DNA of 64,000 bases from Phalacrocorax aristotelis (GCF_949628215.1 NC_134286.1:7840485-7904484), one strand, 5' to 3'. Counted from the first letter of the stretch, positions 44,601 through 55,832 are shown. The notes: generated from the letters alone by a model not told the origin. Numbers and translations: made by a program.

Positions 44601-47600
44601 TCCCCCAGGAGCCTGGAGGGGGGAGCTGTTTGGGGCCAGAGGAATCTGGGAATCTGGTAGTAGTGCCAGGATGGCTGGGGAGGGATCTGATCTCTCTCTG
44701 TTCTCTCTCAGGCGGGATGCAGCCACAGGTTGGGATGCCGGGAGGAGGGCCTGTCCCCTTGGAGCGTGGACAAGGTAAAACAGACGTGGGTTAGTGCTGT
44801 GCGTTACCTGAGCCTTGCTCCAGCGGGGGCCCAGGCCACAGGTGCTGAGCAGTGCTGCACCGAGAGCCCCTGCCAGCTCCCTTCAGCCTCGCTGCCCTGG
44901 AGTGGGCAGCTCCTGCAGCGCTGGTCTGTGCCCGGGTTTGTTCACTTAAGCACAAGGCTGTGGTAGCAGCTCTCCTGCTTCTAGGGCCCCAGTGCATGCA
45001 CCGGTTTGCTGCCAGCTTGTCCTGCACCGTGTTGTGCAGACGTGCCCTGGAAGCCGGGAGAGCTGCTAGTCTCTGCAGAGCCCCACCGAGCATGACATGC
45101 CTGTTGTTTTCTGTCTCTCTGAGCCCGTGTCTTTCCCTGTGCTTGAGCAGGCGGGCAGAGCTTGCTCTTCTCTAGTCCCTGCCATGCTCCTTTGCTGCCT
45201 GGGTGCTGGCAAGCAGCTTGTGCTGCCGCAGTGTGCACCCGTGTCTCCCAGCACTCCCTGCGCTGTGCCCAGCAGAGGGAGCTGGGCCTTCGCTTTTGCT
45301 TGCGAGAGTGAGGCTTGGCCGGGAATTTCCTGGTGAGCGATTGCTTGGCTCTCCCTCCGCAGGCACGGTCTGTATGGCCCAGCCCCAGAGCCGTATTCCT
45401 TATGGTTCACATGTTGCGTGGTCACCCTGTCAAGTCACGCGCCGGGGTTACCACAACCAAAGGCATTCTTCTTCTCCCAGTACTAAGGCACATAGGCGAT
45501 ACCTTTATTGCCTTGACTTGTATCGTAGGCCTTGTTTGAGGAATGTTGTGAACTTGTTCTGAGATCCGCTGGCCTTAGGTATCTTAGGAGAAGCTGACTT
45601 TCATTTTCTTTGGGGTGGGCACCATCTTCCTGAAAGCAAACGGGCAGTTCTTGGCGCTTTCACTGGTACCTAGAAGGTTTGGAGAGCAGACAGAAAGCTG
45701 GCACTGGGGAGTGCCGTGGGAAGGTGCAGGCAGGGGCAGAAGCTGACTAGCTGTGCATTGTCGAGCGCAGCGTGGCCCCGTAGAATGCCGATTCTCTTGG
45801 TGGATCATCTTCCTGCTCCGCACGTTCACGCGGTGAGCGAGGGAAGGGCTGTGCCAAGCTGTCTGTCACACCTCTGGTGACAGAGGTGGCATTAACGGAA
45901 GAAGTTGATAAAGCCAGACCTGCAGCAGGCAGCATCTTCTCCGTAGGTTTTCCGGGGGCCTTCAGGGAGCAGAGGCGATCCTGCAGGCAGCACTGTCCCC
46001 AAGGCTGAGTGCATGTGTGCATACACTATTTACGTGTCTGCTCTTCTCCTCTTTTCCTGCTGCTTGCCCAGGGAACCTGCAGCTCTCGCCCGTGGGACCT
46101 GCCAGGCCTGCGTCTATCGAACGCGTTCAAGGTATCCTGGCACCTGCTAGCTCCCTCCCGTGGAGCTTGTTGTGGAGTGTGCAGAGAGCAGCTTTCACCC
46201 TGCAGTGCTCAGGGCCGGGGACTGGCGTATCACTGTGTATAGCCTGGCAGGGTTAGGAGGAGGCAGGATTTCCTCTGGGGCCTCAGGAGAGAACAGGCTA
46301 GTGCCAGGCACAGAGAGCCACCAGTGGAAAAGGAGAGCCTGCTTGGAGAGGGCCTTTGCCTAGGATCCAGCCCTCTTTGGCACCTCACTACCGGGAGCCT
46401 TCCAGGTCTTACTTTGCTCCTGGCCCCACATCGGCAGGGTGTCGATGTCTGTGCTCATAGGGATAGCCACGGGGGCATCCACACTTGGTTTGGCCACCTG
46501 GTGCCATAAGAAGCCTGAGGTAGAGCCAGAGAGGGATAAAATCAGCAGCCAGGGAAGGGGCTTTGGTGTGCTCCGGCCTTGCGTGTGGGGCTGCTGCCCT
46601 GGCGGTCAGCACGGCTCACCCGCCTGCACGCCAGGGAGCAGTGAGGCCGCCCCGCACCCCAGCCCCAAGAGCGCTGGGGGACAGTCTCAGCACGGCACTG
46701 GTCATGCAGATCCTCACGAGCTCTTGTGTGTCTTCCTGGCAGTGCCCATGCCAGACCCGAGGGCCCCTATGCAGCGTGGACCTCTACCTGCTAGTGGCCC
46801 GCCACCCCGAGGCCTTTTGGGAGATGCCCCGAATGACCCTCGCGGAGGGACCCTGCTCTCAGTCACTGGAGAAGTGGAGCCCAGGTGAGGGGAGAGGGAA
46901 GGAGAGGAGCTTTTGGCACTGTCCCCTGCCCAAGGGTGACTTCTCACCGAGGACAGGGATGGCACCAGCCTTCCGGGAGTCACTGCTGCCTGGTCGGAGG
47001 CCTGTGTGCTGCCGACTGCGGGGGCCAGCCCATTTCCTCGGGGACGGGGCATCCCCGGGGTGATGGCAGCAGCCCTGTGGCATGGGACCGACAGCTCCCG
47101 TCCCTGTGCCAGCCTCGCCCTCCTCCCCTGCGGCCGGCTTCGGGGGCAATCCCAGCGCTCTGCCCAGACCGTGCCAAGCCAGTGTCTGATTCACACTCTC
47201 TCGCTTTTTCTCCTCCTCCTGCTTTGCTCTCCTCGTCTCTCTGCGTCAGAGGTTACCTTGGGCCGCCCCACCAGGGAGCCCCTATGCACCATATGCCTGG
47301 TCATGACAGCCGTGGCCCCCCCCATGAGATGAGGGGGGGACCCATGGGAGAACCCCGACCACTGATGGGAGAGCCGCGGGGGCCCTTGATGGATGCTCGA
47401 GGTGAGAGAGGGGGCATGAAATAGTGGGTGGCTTAAAGCGTACGGACAAGAAGTCAGAGTGGAGCCCACTGCCCCGATGCGAGGTGTAGGAAGGGGGTTT
47501 GGGCAGCGAAAGAGCTGACCCCAGGGCAGAGAGGACAGTCCCATGGGGCAAGGGACTTCCTCCAGGTGTGTCCCCTCTGCCCCCAGCTCTGCACCTTCGA

Positions 47601-48780
47601 GGCATTTGCTAGCCCCCAGACAAAGGAGGCAGCAGGCTTGCTCCCATGCTCCCTGCGGCACTGCTCCCCTCAACAGCTCGCCTTGTCTTTCCCCTGCAGT
47701 CGGAAGAGATCCCCGAGGGCTGGAGCCGCGAGGGCTGGAGCCCCGGGTGATGGAGGCGCGAGCCCTGGAGGCACGAGGCCTGGAGCCACGGGTCCTAGAG
47801 CCACGAGTGCTGGAAGCCAGGGCCATGGAGGCCAGGGTCATGGAGTCCCGGGGCCTGGAGCCTCGAGGGCCTGGTCCCAACCCGCGTGGCCCCATGCCTG
47901 GTGGGATACAGGGTCCTGGGCCGCTTAACATGGGAGCCAGTGGCCCGCAGGGACCCCGCCAGGTATGTACGATCTTTGCTCAGCTGGTTGGGCACCAGTG
48001 GCGTCCTGTAGATTGGGCCTGGGGGTGGGGTGTGATCGTGTCCTGCAGTGGCTGGAGAGGGGAGGGTGTCCCACAGAGCGGCATCTCCAGGGAACACAAG
48101 GCATTGGCTTGCTGAGGGGTTTGGGGCAGTTGCATCTCCTCGGGCACTGCCCATCTGCTGGGGATGAGACAAGGCTCAGGCCTCTCCCCACATCTTCCTG
48201 ATGCGCAGGAAGGAGTGCAGGAGTTGGAGGGAGAGGAGAGCACGTAAAATGCATGGTAGCCTGTCTCTCTTCATTCCTAGGCACTTTCAGGCTGGCTGTG
48301 GGGGCATCTGCACGTCTGTGTTACGTTCCTGTTTTTGTATGGCTGAGTCGAGACCCCTTGGTCCTTATCCGCTCTCTTGTGCCCACAGGTTCCTAACATG
48401 GCAGGGGCAGGCATGCAGGGAGGAGGCATTCCTGGGGCAGGGGTCCAAGGAGCTGGTCAGCCCGGAGGCTTTAGCCCTGGACAGAGCCAGGTCACGCCCC
48501 AGGACCATGAGAAGGTGAGAGGGCAAAGGGACAGGGTGAGACACCGGGAGCAGCACTTCCTCCATGACTTAGTGCAGCAGGGAGAGCCCCTTCCTGGCTC
48601 TGGGAACCTGTGGCTGTGCTGGCAGGGCATGTCTCTGATTCCCCCCTCTCCCCACAGGCAGCCCTGATCATGCAGGTGCTGCAGCTGACAGCAGACCAGA
48701 TCGCCATGCTGCCCCCGGAGCAACGGCAGAGCATCCTTATTCTGAAGGAGCAAATCCAGAAGTCCACAGGGGCACCCTGA
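41422..48780 (+). CDS. CSTF2: Cleavage stimulation factor subunit 2 (CstF-64), 13 constitutive exons, 570 aa
   Basis: RNA-binding subunit of CstF that recognises the GU-rich element downstream of poly(A) sites. Exons: 41422-41479, 41650-41728, 43048-43217, 43526-43662, 43762-43881, 43981-44136, 44264-44387, 44712-44774, 46743-46884, 47250-47401, 47700-47962, 48389-48514, 48658-48780. The RRM (about 16-94) has RNP2 VGNIPY and RNP1 KGYGFCEY and is nearly identical to human. The hinge that binds CstF-77 and symplekin follows (about 108-240). It is followed by the Pro/Gly-rich segment, ten degenerate MEARA-type pentads (407-456) and the three-helix Pcf11-binding C-terminus (531-570, ending IQKSTGAP). 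Length is 570 aa against 577 in human. Two further in-phase optional exons lie in the 2 kb intron after 44774 and are listed separately. Exon 5 has a weak GTTTGT donor. Confidence 0.97.
41492..41541 (+). repeat. (GGGGAC)n hexamer repeat in CSTF2 intron 1
   Basis: About seven tandem GGGGAC units lie 13-62 bp after the exon 1 donor, on the transcribed plus strand. Seven or more G tracts at 2-nt spacing can form stacked G-quadruplexes in DNA and nascent RNA. Confidence 0.9.
42140..42679 (+). mobile_element. CR1 LINE 3'-end fragment with an open C-terminal frame
   Basis: This is a different CR1 subfamily from the other two copies. It ends 'ggacttgatgatcttagaggtc..ttttatgat'. The translated frame contains the CR1 ORF2 C-terminal signatures [19 protein letters not shown] and [20 protein letters not shown] without a stop. 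The open frame extends from 41923 to 42669, although the first ~70 codons are not recognisably CR1. The copy lies in CSTF2 intron 2 in the sense orientation. Confidence 0.9.
45363..45446 (+). CDS. CSTF2: CSTF2 optional exon 8.1 (beta-CstF-64)
   Basis: This 84-nt stretch lies between a good acceptor (ctccctccgcag) and the donor GGG|GTTACC. It begins with two bases and ends with one, so it fits exactly between exons 8 and 9, and it is open ([20 protein letters not shown] and on). With exon 8.2 it adds 48 residues. The known beta-CstF-64 form of vertebrate brain has about 49 extra residues from two exons at this site. The donor departs from consensus, which fits a regulated exon. Assignment rests on position, phase and length. 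Confidence 0.8.
45447..45680 (+). promoter_or_regulatory. CSTF2: Candidate intronic splicing control region after CSTF2 exon 8.1
   Basis: The 230 bp following exon 8.1 are AT-richer and more complex than the rest of the intron, with pyrimidine-rich tracts ('cattcttcttctccc') and TTG/TG-rich words. Such flanks are common next to regulated neuronal exons. No direct proof of function is visible. Confidence 0.35.
46072..46131 (+). CDS. CSTF2: CSTF2 optional exon 8.2 (beta-CstF-64)
   Basis: A 60-nt symmetrical phase 1-1 exon with acceptor tgcttgcccag and donor GTATCC, encoding [21 protein letters not shown] recall a very similar peptide in longer CSTF2 isoforms of mammals. Inclusion with exon 8.1 would give a 618-aa protein. 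Confidence 0.85.
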
Positions 48781-49095
48781 CAGGTGATGTCCTTAACCAA
48801 GCCTCGGCCTGTGCCTGCTCCCCTTCACTGCATCAGAGAGGTGCTCAGGATGGGGCTTTACCTTGCTTTTCCTCTCCATGCCAGGGCTCATTTTCCTCCT
48901 CTTCCTTCTCACAGGCCTGGTAGGCACATGGTGGAGATGCCATCTGCCTGGACAGAGGCAACGCTCCATGGCAGCTGCTTCCTATTGCTGTCTAAGCTGA
49001 CGCTGCTTTTTGGGAGCAGTTTCTCCTCCCCTCTAATGTTTTCCCCTCCAATTCATCCTTTTTTTTTTCCTGTGTGTATATTTTATGATGTTTGA

Positions 49096-49101
49096 AATAA
49101 A
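49096..49101 (+). other. CSTF2: CSTF2 poly(A) signal (AATAAA)
   Basis: AATAAA lies about 316 bp after the stop codon and is preceded by a T-rich stretch. It is followed within about 45 bases by 'gccttgtttggtctct', a U/GU-rich downstream element. Confidence 0.9.
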
Positions 49102-49119
49102 GCGGGAGGTGGGTTTGAC

Positions 49120-49660
49120 TAAAGCCATGTCTCCAGCTGCCTTGTTTGGTCTCTCATGGGGGCTGGAGTGGGACTTCTGGGTTCTGGGAACAGTCTGGCC
49201 TGGCTCCAGGCTAGTCCAAACCACTTGACTTCCTCCCTTCTCCCCAGCACCAGGGCAAGATCTGCTCGTGGGACTTTGTGCTGTGCTGCTCACAGGGGCA
49301 TGAGGGAAGCGCAAGACAGGGAGCTTGGTCTTCTGTCCCTGCCAACTGGGCAGGAAGGGCTCCGTATTGCATTGCTGTATCGCTTACTGCGCCGGCCTGC
49401 TCGGGGAGGGTGGTTTTCCCCTCTTCTCTACATATGCTTGAGCAGAATTTGTTGCCTTTACATGAGCTGCGTTTGAAGTCGGCCTGTGCGCTGGTGTGTG
49501 CCTGGCGGGCACTGCAGCCTGGCTCTGAGCAGTGGCAGTGAGCCCCCCCCAAGGAGTACCTCACCCTGCACCCCACGGGGTTTGCTAGGAGCCAGCTTTT
49601 ATATTGCGGCCCTACAGTGGGACAAAGTGTTGGCTCCCTTCGCACCTGCACGAACTGAGT
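49120..49660. other. CSTF2-NOX1 convergent spacer
   Basis: This ~540-bp gap lies between the converging 3' ends of the two genes. No exon or repeat is recognised. Confidence 0.65.
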
Positions 49661-49673
49661 CACCATGGAGGCT

Positions 49674-49679
49674 TTTATT
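49674..49679 (-). other. NOX1: NOX1 poly(A) signal (AATAAA)
   Basis: The minus strand reads GCAATAAAAG about 425 bp beyond the NOX1 stop codon, facing the CSTF2 signal 0.57 kb away. Confidence 0.8.
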
Positions 49680-50102
49680 GCAAAGGGAAGCACGTTTAAT
49701 TTACCCATTTACGCCAAGGTCTGTTTAAACCCAGATGGGCATGTCTGGCTCCCAGTGCCTGCTCAGTGTGCCCCTCTCCAGTCCCCATCCCCGTCCTGCG
49801 GTTCTGCCCAGCCCGCTGGGCGCTCCCACTGCTCCAGCAGCAGCCTCATCGCAGTACGTGCCTCTGGTTTCTTGAAGGGGGGCTGTGCAGAGCTGCAGGC
49901 CTACTCCCTCTGTGGGGACCCCTTGTAGACCAGCTTGAGAAGGCGGCAGTCTTTGAACCTAGAGTTTCTCACAGAGGAGGAGTACCTTGCTGTGTCTTGC
50001 CTGGATTCTGTACACGTGCCCTTCAGTGGGTGCTTATCCCTGGTCACGCCAACTTGTTCTGGGGTTGAGGCGAGACTGGCAGGGTCCCAGCCTGGCTGCC
50101 AC

Positions 50103-53100
50103 TCAGAAGTTCTCCTTGTTGAAGTAGAATTGGACCTTCCTGGGGTCCAGGCTGGAGTGTTGGTGGCAGGACTTCTGCAGGCTCTTTGCCAAGGCCCCCG
50201 GCCCACAAAGGAACACACCGACCACCGACCTGCACACAGCACGGGGACATCAGCACTGGGTGGGAAGCTCAGGGAAAAGTGAGTTAAGAGCTCATCAACC
50301 TGTGGGGGCTGAGCACGCCCCTCCCCATGCCAGCGCAGCCTGGCGCTGGGGCCCAGGGAGGAGGGGGTGCTTCCCAGCTCTGACACCTCAACCCCACTGC
50401 CTGACTCTCACCTAGGGTGGGCTGCAGCCACTGCCGCAAACTCGTTGTTCCACATGGGCCGCCCAAAGATGGTTTTGTGCCTGAGGCCTGTCAGCGTGTC
50501 CATAGCCGTGTCGAAGCGGAGCGCCACATTGTTGGCCTGGGCAGAGCAGGGATGGTGAGGACCCCAGCCACCACCCGTGAGCCCACCTCCAGTCCCTCAC
50601 TACAGAGGAGCAGCCATGGCTGATGCCCACCAAACACCGCTCCTGGACTTCCTGCCTGCAAGCTGTTGACGTGCTTGCCCTGCCTCTCCTGCCTGACTTG
50701 GCCACCCAACGTCCCTCCTTGCAGCCACGCCTGCCCGTGTTGACTCACAATGCAGGTGTCCCAGCCAGTGAGGAAGAGACGGTAGGTGAGAAAGTCTGCC
50801 TTGCCCGACTCAGCCATCTTCTGCTCCAGTGAGGCAAGCACGTCGTTGAACCAGGCGAAGGCTCCTGTGTCCCGGCAGAGCCAGTAGAAGTAGATCTGGG
50901 ATGCAGGGAGAGGGGTTGCTTAAGGTGGAGCAGAGCAGGAGGGCTGGAAGGATGCGATGTCAAGGACAGGGAAGCCCAGCATGGAGATAACCATGGCTGG
51001 TCCCATAGGACACCCTATACCTTCTTGGTCTTGAGGGTCTGGTCAGCCTGCTGGAACTTGTACCAGATGGACTTCAGGATGGAGGCAAAAGGGGTGACAC
51101 CGATGCCTGCTCCCACCAGCATGGCCACCTCATACTGGAACACATCTTCGCTGGCCGTGCCAAAAGGGCCATCCACCTCGATCCTGGGCCGAGGGAGGGC
51201 CTGGATAAGAGGTACAGCCTCCCCAAACCCCCAGGACTGTCTGTTCAGGCACTCCCCATCCTACCTGGGCATCTCCAGCATCTGCTGCTGGAAGGTGTCG
51301 ATGAGACGCTCCGTCCAGTCGCCGGCCAGCCGGATGTGGACGGAGAAGAAGTCCTCCTCAGGTGCCGAGGTGAGGGTGAAGGGATGCCACTCCAGCAGGG
51401 AGATGGTGGGGCAGTTGACAAAGATGTACTGCCCTACCTCCATGCGGAAGCCCTTCTTCTGCATCTGCAGCTCCAGCACGCGGGCAGGGTGCATGACCAC
51501 CTGTGGGGCAGGGATGGGGCTCAGCACCCAGCCTGGCTCCTGTCCCTGGGCTAGGGGCTTTGGCTGCAGCCCCCGCCCACCTTCCCACAAAGGAGCTGCG
51601 GCACCTGTGCCTGCGAGGGAAGGAGCGGGCAGTAGGCACACGCTCCTGCACCACTCACCTTGGTGACAACCACCTTCTGCCGTGCACGCCAGACCCGGAG
51701 GATCCGCTCAAAGGTGTAGAGGATGACTGGGGCCAGAACCCATTTCCAGGACTGTGGGGATGGAGGAGAGCAAAGGGTTGGGGAGTGCCAGGGCTGGAGC
51801 ATCCCAAGGGCAAGGAAAGAGCTTTTCGCTCTGCAACTGTCCTGCCGCTGCCCTACCTCAGCAGGGATGCTTCCGAACTCGGGGTCCTTGCAGCAGTCGT
51901 GACTGCAGTCCTTGTCCTTGTCTGTGAGATAGTCGGCACAGTGATGGGGGGGCACCTCCTTCATGCTCTCCTCTGTCTGCCCACGCACCAGCCCGCTGCA
52001 GGGGGATGAGGGGTGAGCCCAGGGACCGGCTCCTGCCCCCCAGACAGGGCTGAGCCACGCTGCATGAGGCCGGCTGGGCTAGCCAGCTCTGGGAATGGGA
52101 AGCCCACAACCCCACTGGACCCTCTGCAGGGCTGCACTGCTCCCCTGGGGTCTGCGGCCAGTGCCCCTCCCTGTCCTGCCTTCGGGGAGCAGTGGGGAGC
52201 CTTACGCAATGCCGTGGATGAGCAGGCCAGCGAAGTAGATGAGGAAGAGGTGGTGCGTGTACCAGAACACCTCAAAGTAGTTCCTGCGGATGAACTTGGT
52301 GGAGGATGTGACCATGAGGATGAGCGCCAGCGTGATGATGACCCCCGTCAGCCCTGGGATGGTGGTGAAGGCCACGTACTCAACGGTCTGCAGGGGCAGT
52401 GGGGTGGGTTAGCGGGCAGGGGACAGGTGGTAGTGGGGGGCTGGATGCTGGGGCTGGCACTCACTGTCTGGTTGGAGTGGATGGGGTTCAGCCACTGTTT
52501 GCTGCCCTGCAGGTGCATCTTGGAGAGGACAGCAGCAAGGCTGCCGTCGGTGGCTTGCTGGCTGAGGTTGTAGCGCTCCAGGTTGAAGAGGTGAGCAATG
52601 GTGTGCACAGCTGGGCAGGGGACAAGCAGTTACCTGCCTGCCTGCCTCCCAGTCCCCACCGTGCCCCAGCGCGGTGCAGGGTGATACCTGTGAACAGGGC
52701 CAGCGCGTAGGCCACCAGCTTGTGGAAGGTGAGGTTGTGGTCCAGCTGCTTCCGCAGTGTCCGTCTGCAGCACTGCGGGGACAGGCAGCTGTGTCAGGGC
52801 AGGGAGGGGGATGGAGATGGGGACAGGGACGGCTGGGCTGGCCGTGCCACTGCGGGACACTCACCAAGCAGGTCCCACGGAGGAAGGAGAGGAGGTTGCG
52901 GCAGACGGGCAGCAGGATCAGCATGCTGTTGAAGTTGAGGCACTTGGCCGACGCTCGTGCCCACGCCAAGGCAGACTGAGGGTGGGGTGTGTGTGTGAGC
53001 ACTGCTGTCCCATGCTGCAGCCGTGCTGCCCCCACAGCTCTGCCCAGCATGGTGCTGTGCCGGGACTGGGACATGATGGGGCCAAGCGATGCTAAGCTGG

Positions 53101-54639
53101 GACTGAGTGATGCTGAGCTGGGGCCTGCGAGAGAGCAATGCCTGACTGTGTACTGGGAGGGAGTGACGCTGGGCTGGACTGGGAACTGGAAGGGGGTGAT
53201 GCTGAACCAGGAGAGGAGGAGGACTGAGAGGGAGTGATGCTGGGCTGGGGTGGGGTGATGTTGGGCTGGGACAGGACAGGGACCAAGATGTAGACCAGCA
53301 TGGAAGAATGCCAGGCTGGGGACCAGGACGGAGCGATGGCAGACTGGAAGAGGACGGGGTAAGGAATGGGCATGGGGTGCTGCAGCCCCCACCCCACTGC
53401 AGGAGGGATCTGAGGGGCACATGTGCCTGGGCAGGCAGGGAGCCTCAGGGGGGCACCTTACCCCGAGGATGGCCCTTGTGTAGAAGTACCGCTCATCCCA
53501 ATTGAAGAACAGAAAGTAGTATGTGAAGAGGAAGATGTTGATGCCCAGCCAGGCTGCCTGCAGGGGAAAGCCATGACCTCATGAGGGACCCCAGCCTGGG
53601 ACCCCCCTCACCCCGCAGCACTCGGGTGTGGGTGCAGCCAGAGGGCATCAGGACAGCATGTCCCCTCCTGCTTCCTTATGAGCTGTGGCAGCACGCACGG
53701 GACTGGGACATGGGGCCAAAGGTAGGGAGAGGTGTGGGAGTCTTGCAAAATAACTGTCTTGTCACCCACGGCCCTGTGCATCATCCGCTCACGAGGAAGG
53801 AGGAAAGGCAGGCAACGCCTGAACGGCAAGAGGGCAGATCCAGAGGGTGGTTGGGGCTGAGTGGGGCTGCATGGGGAAGACTCGGAGGAGGAAATTTTAA
53901 AGGGAGCTGTCTCAACCAGCCCCACCGTGCTGCCCTCCCCTGCCTAACCCTACTGCACCGCACACTGGCCCCTCTCACAGCCATCGATTTTTTGCAGAGC
54001 TCCCAAAGCCATTCTGCCTTGCATTTGTTTTGGTTTGTTATTTTTTTTTAAGTAATTAAAAAAATTAAAATACCCAACTTACTCCAACTTCCCCCCCCCC
54101 CCCCTTCCTATGCATTTGCAGCTCCTCACGCAGTGCTGGGGAGCTGGTGTGGATGCCGGCAGTGCAAGCCCTTTTACACCAGTGATGGCACAGTACGGTA
54201 CCAGCAGATCATCCCTTTGGTGTGGGCTCCTTGCCCTGGTGTGAGCTCTCGTGGGAGTCTCCTGCTGTCATGTTGCACGTGGGAGGCTCCTGGCCAAAGT
54301 GGCCAGGCAAAGCAGTGGCATTTTTAAGTTCTGCAGTGGGACTCCCCCTTTCCTTTGAGTAATATCTTCCTCAAGTTTTCCTAACCCCATCCTTCCCCTG
54401 GCTGCCAGGGCTTCACAGGTTGGCCAAGCAGAGGGGATGCTTATCCCTCCCTGCAGCCCAGTCTCAGACATCCCACCAGCCCCCATTTCCCCCACAAGTG
54501 CCCCGGGGCCATGCCCAGACTGTGCCCCCTGTAGCCCCCACACACAGACCCAGCCCCTCCCGGCGGATCAGCCCCCCCAGCCCCACACACTCACGAGGAC
54601 GGTGGCTGAGAACCAGTGATTGACCAGCCAGTTGCTCAT
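50103..54639 (-). CDS. NOX1: NADPH oxidase 1, 13 exons, 564 aa
   Basis: Superoxide-generating flavocytochrome of epithelial plasma membrane, active with CYBA, NOXO1, NOXA1 and Rac. Exons (minus): 54595-54639, 53462-53557, 52865-52975, 52688-52772, 52465-52610, 52206-52387, 51857-51995, 51659-51751, 51265-51500, 51021-51183, 50749-50895, 50412-50536, 50103-50229. The total of 564 aa equals the human protein. Six membrane helices fill the N-terminal half. The heme-ligand histidines are present: H101 (FHKL) and H115 (VHTIAH), with further pairs in YTHHLF and LIHGI. The FAD-binding motif HPFTLT is at 338-343 and the NADPH-binding motif GAGIGVTPF at 402-410; CGP and the C-terminus NKENF are kept. 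The extracellular loop encoded by exon 7 (about 223-268) is divergent and has four cysteines (241, 252, 256, 257). Confidence 0.97.
53080..53370 (+). repeat. Degenerate minisatellite in NOX1 intron 2
   Basis: Imperfect units of roughly 20-50 bp containing 'gggagtgatgctgggctggg' recur across most of this intron. Divergence between units is high, so the array is older than the perfect repeats near TSPAN6. Confidence 0.75.
54038..54104 (+). repeat. T/A-rich tract and poly-C run in NOX1 intron 1
   Basis: A run of T and A followed by a 14-base C homopolymer (54091-54104) lies in the 1 kb first intron. I cannot link it to a transposon family. Confidence 0.7.
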
Positions 54640-54659
54640 GGTGTGACGTTCCTGTGTCC

Positions 54660-54714
54660 GCCTGCCTGTGCCTGCCTGCGCCTGCCACTGCCTGCTGCTG
54701 CCCGCCGTTTTATG
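54660..54714 (-). promoter_or_regulatory. NOX1: NOX1 core promoter with TATA-like box
   Basis: The minus strand has CATAAAA at 54708-54714, 69 bp upstream of the start codon. A start of transcription near 54680 would leave a 5'UTR of about 40 bases. Tandem CCTG(C/T) units lie between the box and the start codon. There is no CpG island, which fits a tissue-restricted gene. The assignment is from position and motif only. Confidence 0.5.
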
Positions 54715-54719
54715 GAGAC

Positions 54720-55830
54720 GGCAGGCAGTGGGGCAGCCCCAGCCGTGGGAACGGCACCGTGGGGACTTTCCCCTGAGAAGCCTTTGAGGAAATGCTGGGC
54801 AGTTTCAAAGGCCACCTTCCAGGAAGGCAGGGCTGACCCCACTGCTGGCCCCGAAACAGCCCCCTGCACAAGCCGGGCATGGCTCCCCATGGAGGGGTCT
54901 CCTGCAGCCCCACGGCCAGGCACTGCAGGGCATTGGGCTGCTCCTCTTGTTTTTTTGCAATATTTGAGGACAAAAAAGAGATTTTTTTTTTTTTTAAGGT
55001 AGGAATTTCCTGGTGGGAGGAAGCTGTGGAGGGTTCATCCTGTGCCTGGCTCAGCAGACATGCCCCTCACCAGCCTCCCTGGCATCCCTTGCCAGCCTCT
55101 GCTGCCCCTGTTTGGCAAGAAAACCACCAAGGGAGAAGCATCCCAGGGATGTGGCACTGCGCCGGTGCCAGGATCCAGCCTGGAGATGCAACACAGGGAG
55201 GGTGAATTAAGACTGAGAGCCCAGCGCCGGAGCACCAGTGATGCTGCACCTCCACAGATACCCCTGGGGTGCTCAGCACCCTCAGCATGGCACCCAGCAC
55301 TCTCCAAACTGAGCTGACCCCACAAATGGTTTTGGGGGGGGGTGGGTAACATCACACTCCTGGTTTGGGGTGAGGGTTCCTGGGTCCCATCAGCATCACC
55401 ATCGCTGTGCCAGCCACCCTTCCTCTTCCTGCCCGCCCTCCGCTCTTGAGCTGGGTGCCCAGAGCTGCGGCACCCACCGCTCCTGCTGGGAACAGCAGCT
55501 GGTGCTGGAGCCTCAGGCCTGGAGGAACTGGTTGGGCAGGCTACTCCTTGCTGTTGGCTGCTGGCCTGCAGCCAGGGCCATGCTGGCGGAAGTGCAGGAT
55601 GAGGCCAGCCCCCGTCCCGCCATGCTCCAGCAGCTTATCGGCTCCACCACAGGGCTCTCTGCATCCCCGCTTCCTGCTGGCACAGCCCTGCCTTGGCACC
55701 CATGAGTGCGAGGGCTACGTGGGCAGCAGCGGGTGTGCGCATCCACGCCAGCCCCGGCGGGACGGTCCCCACCCTCTGCCTGAGTCACCGGCCACCCGCC
55801 AGCACCCAGACGTGCAGCTACAGCAAAGTT
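54720..55830. other. NOX1-XKRX spacer
   Basis: This region lies upstream of NOX1 and downstream of XKRX. A T-rich run occurs at about 54982-54997. I recognise no exon or mobile element. Confidence 0.55.
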
Positions 55831-55832
55831 TC

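Noticed and set aside
52409-53422. A 337-codon minus-strand open frame across NOX1 introns
   Set aside because: It runs through real NOX1 exon 3 in frame but the rest is intronic minisatellite and out-of-frame sequence.
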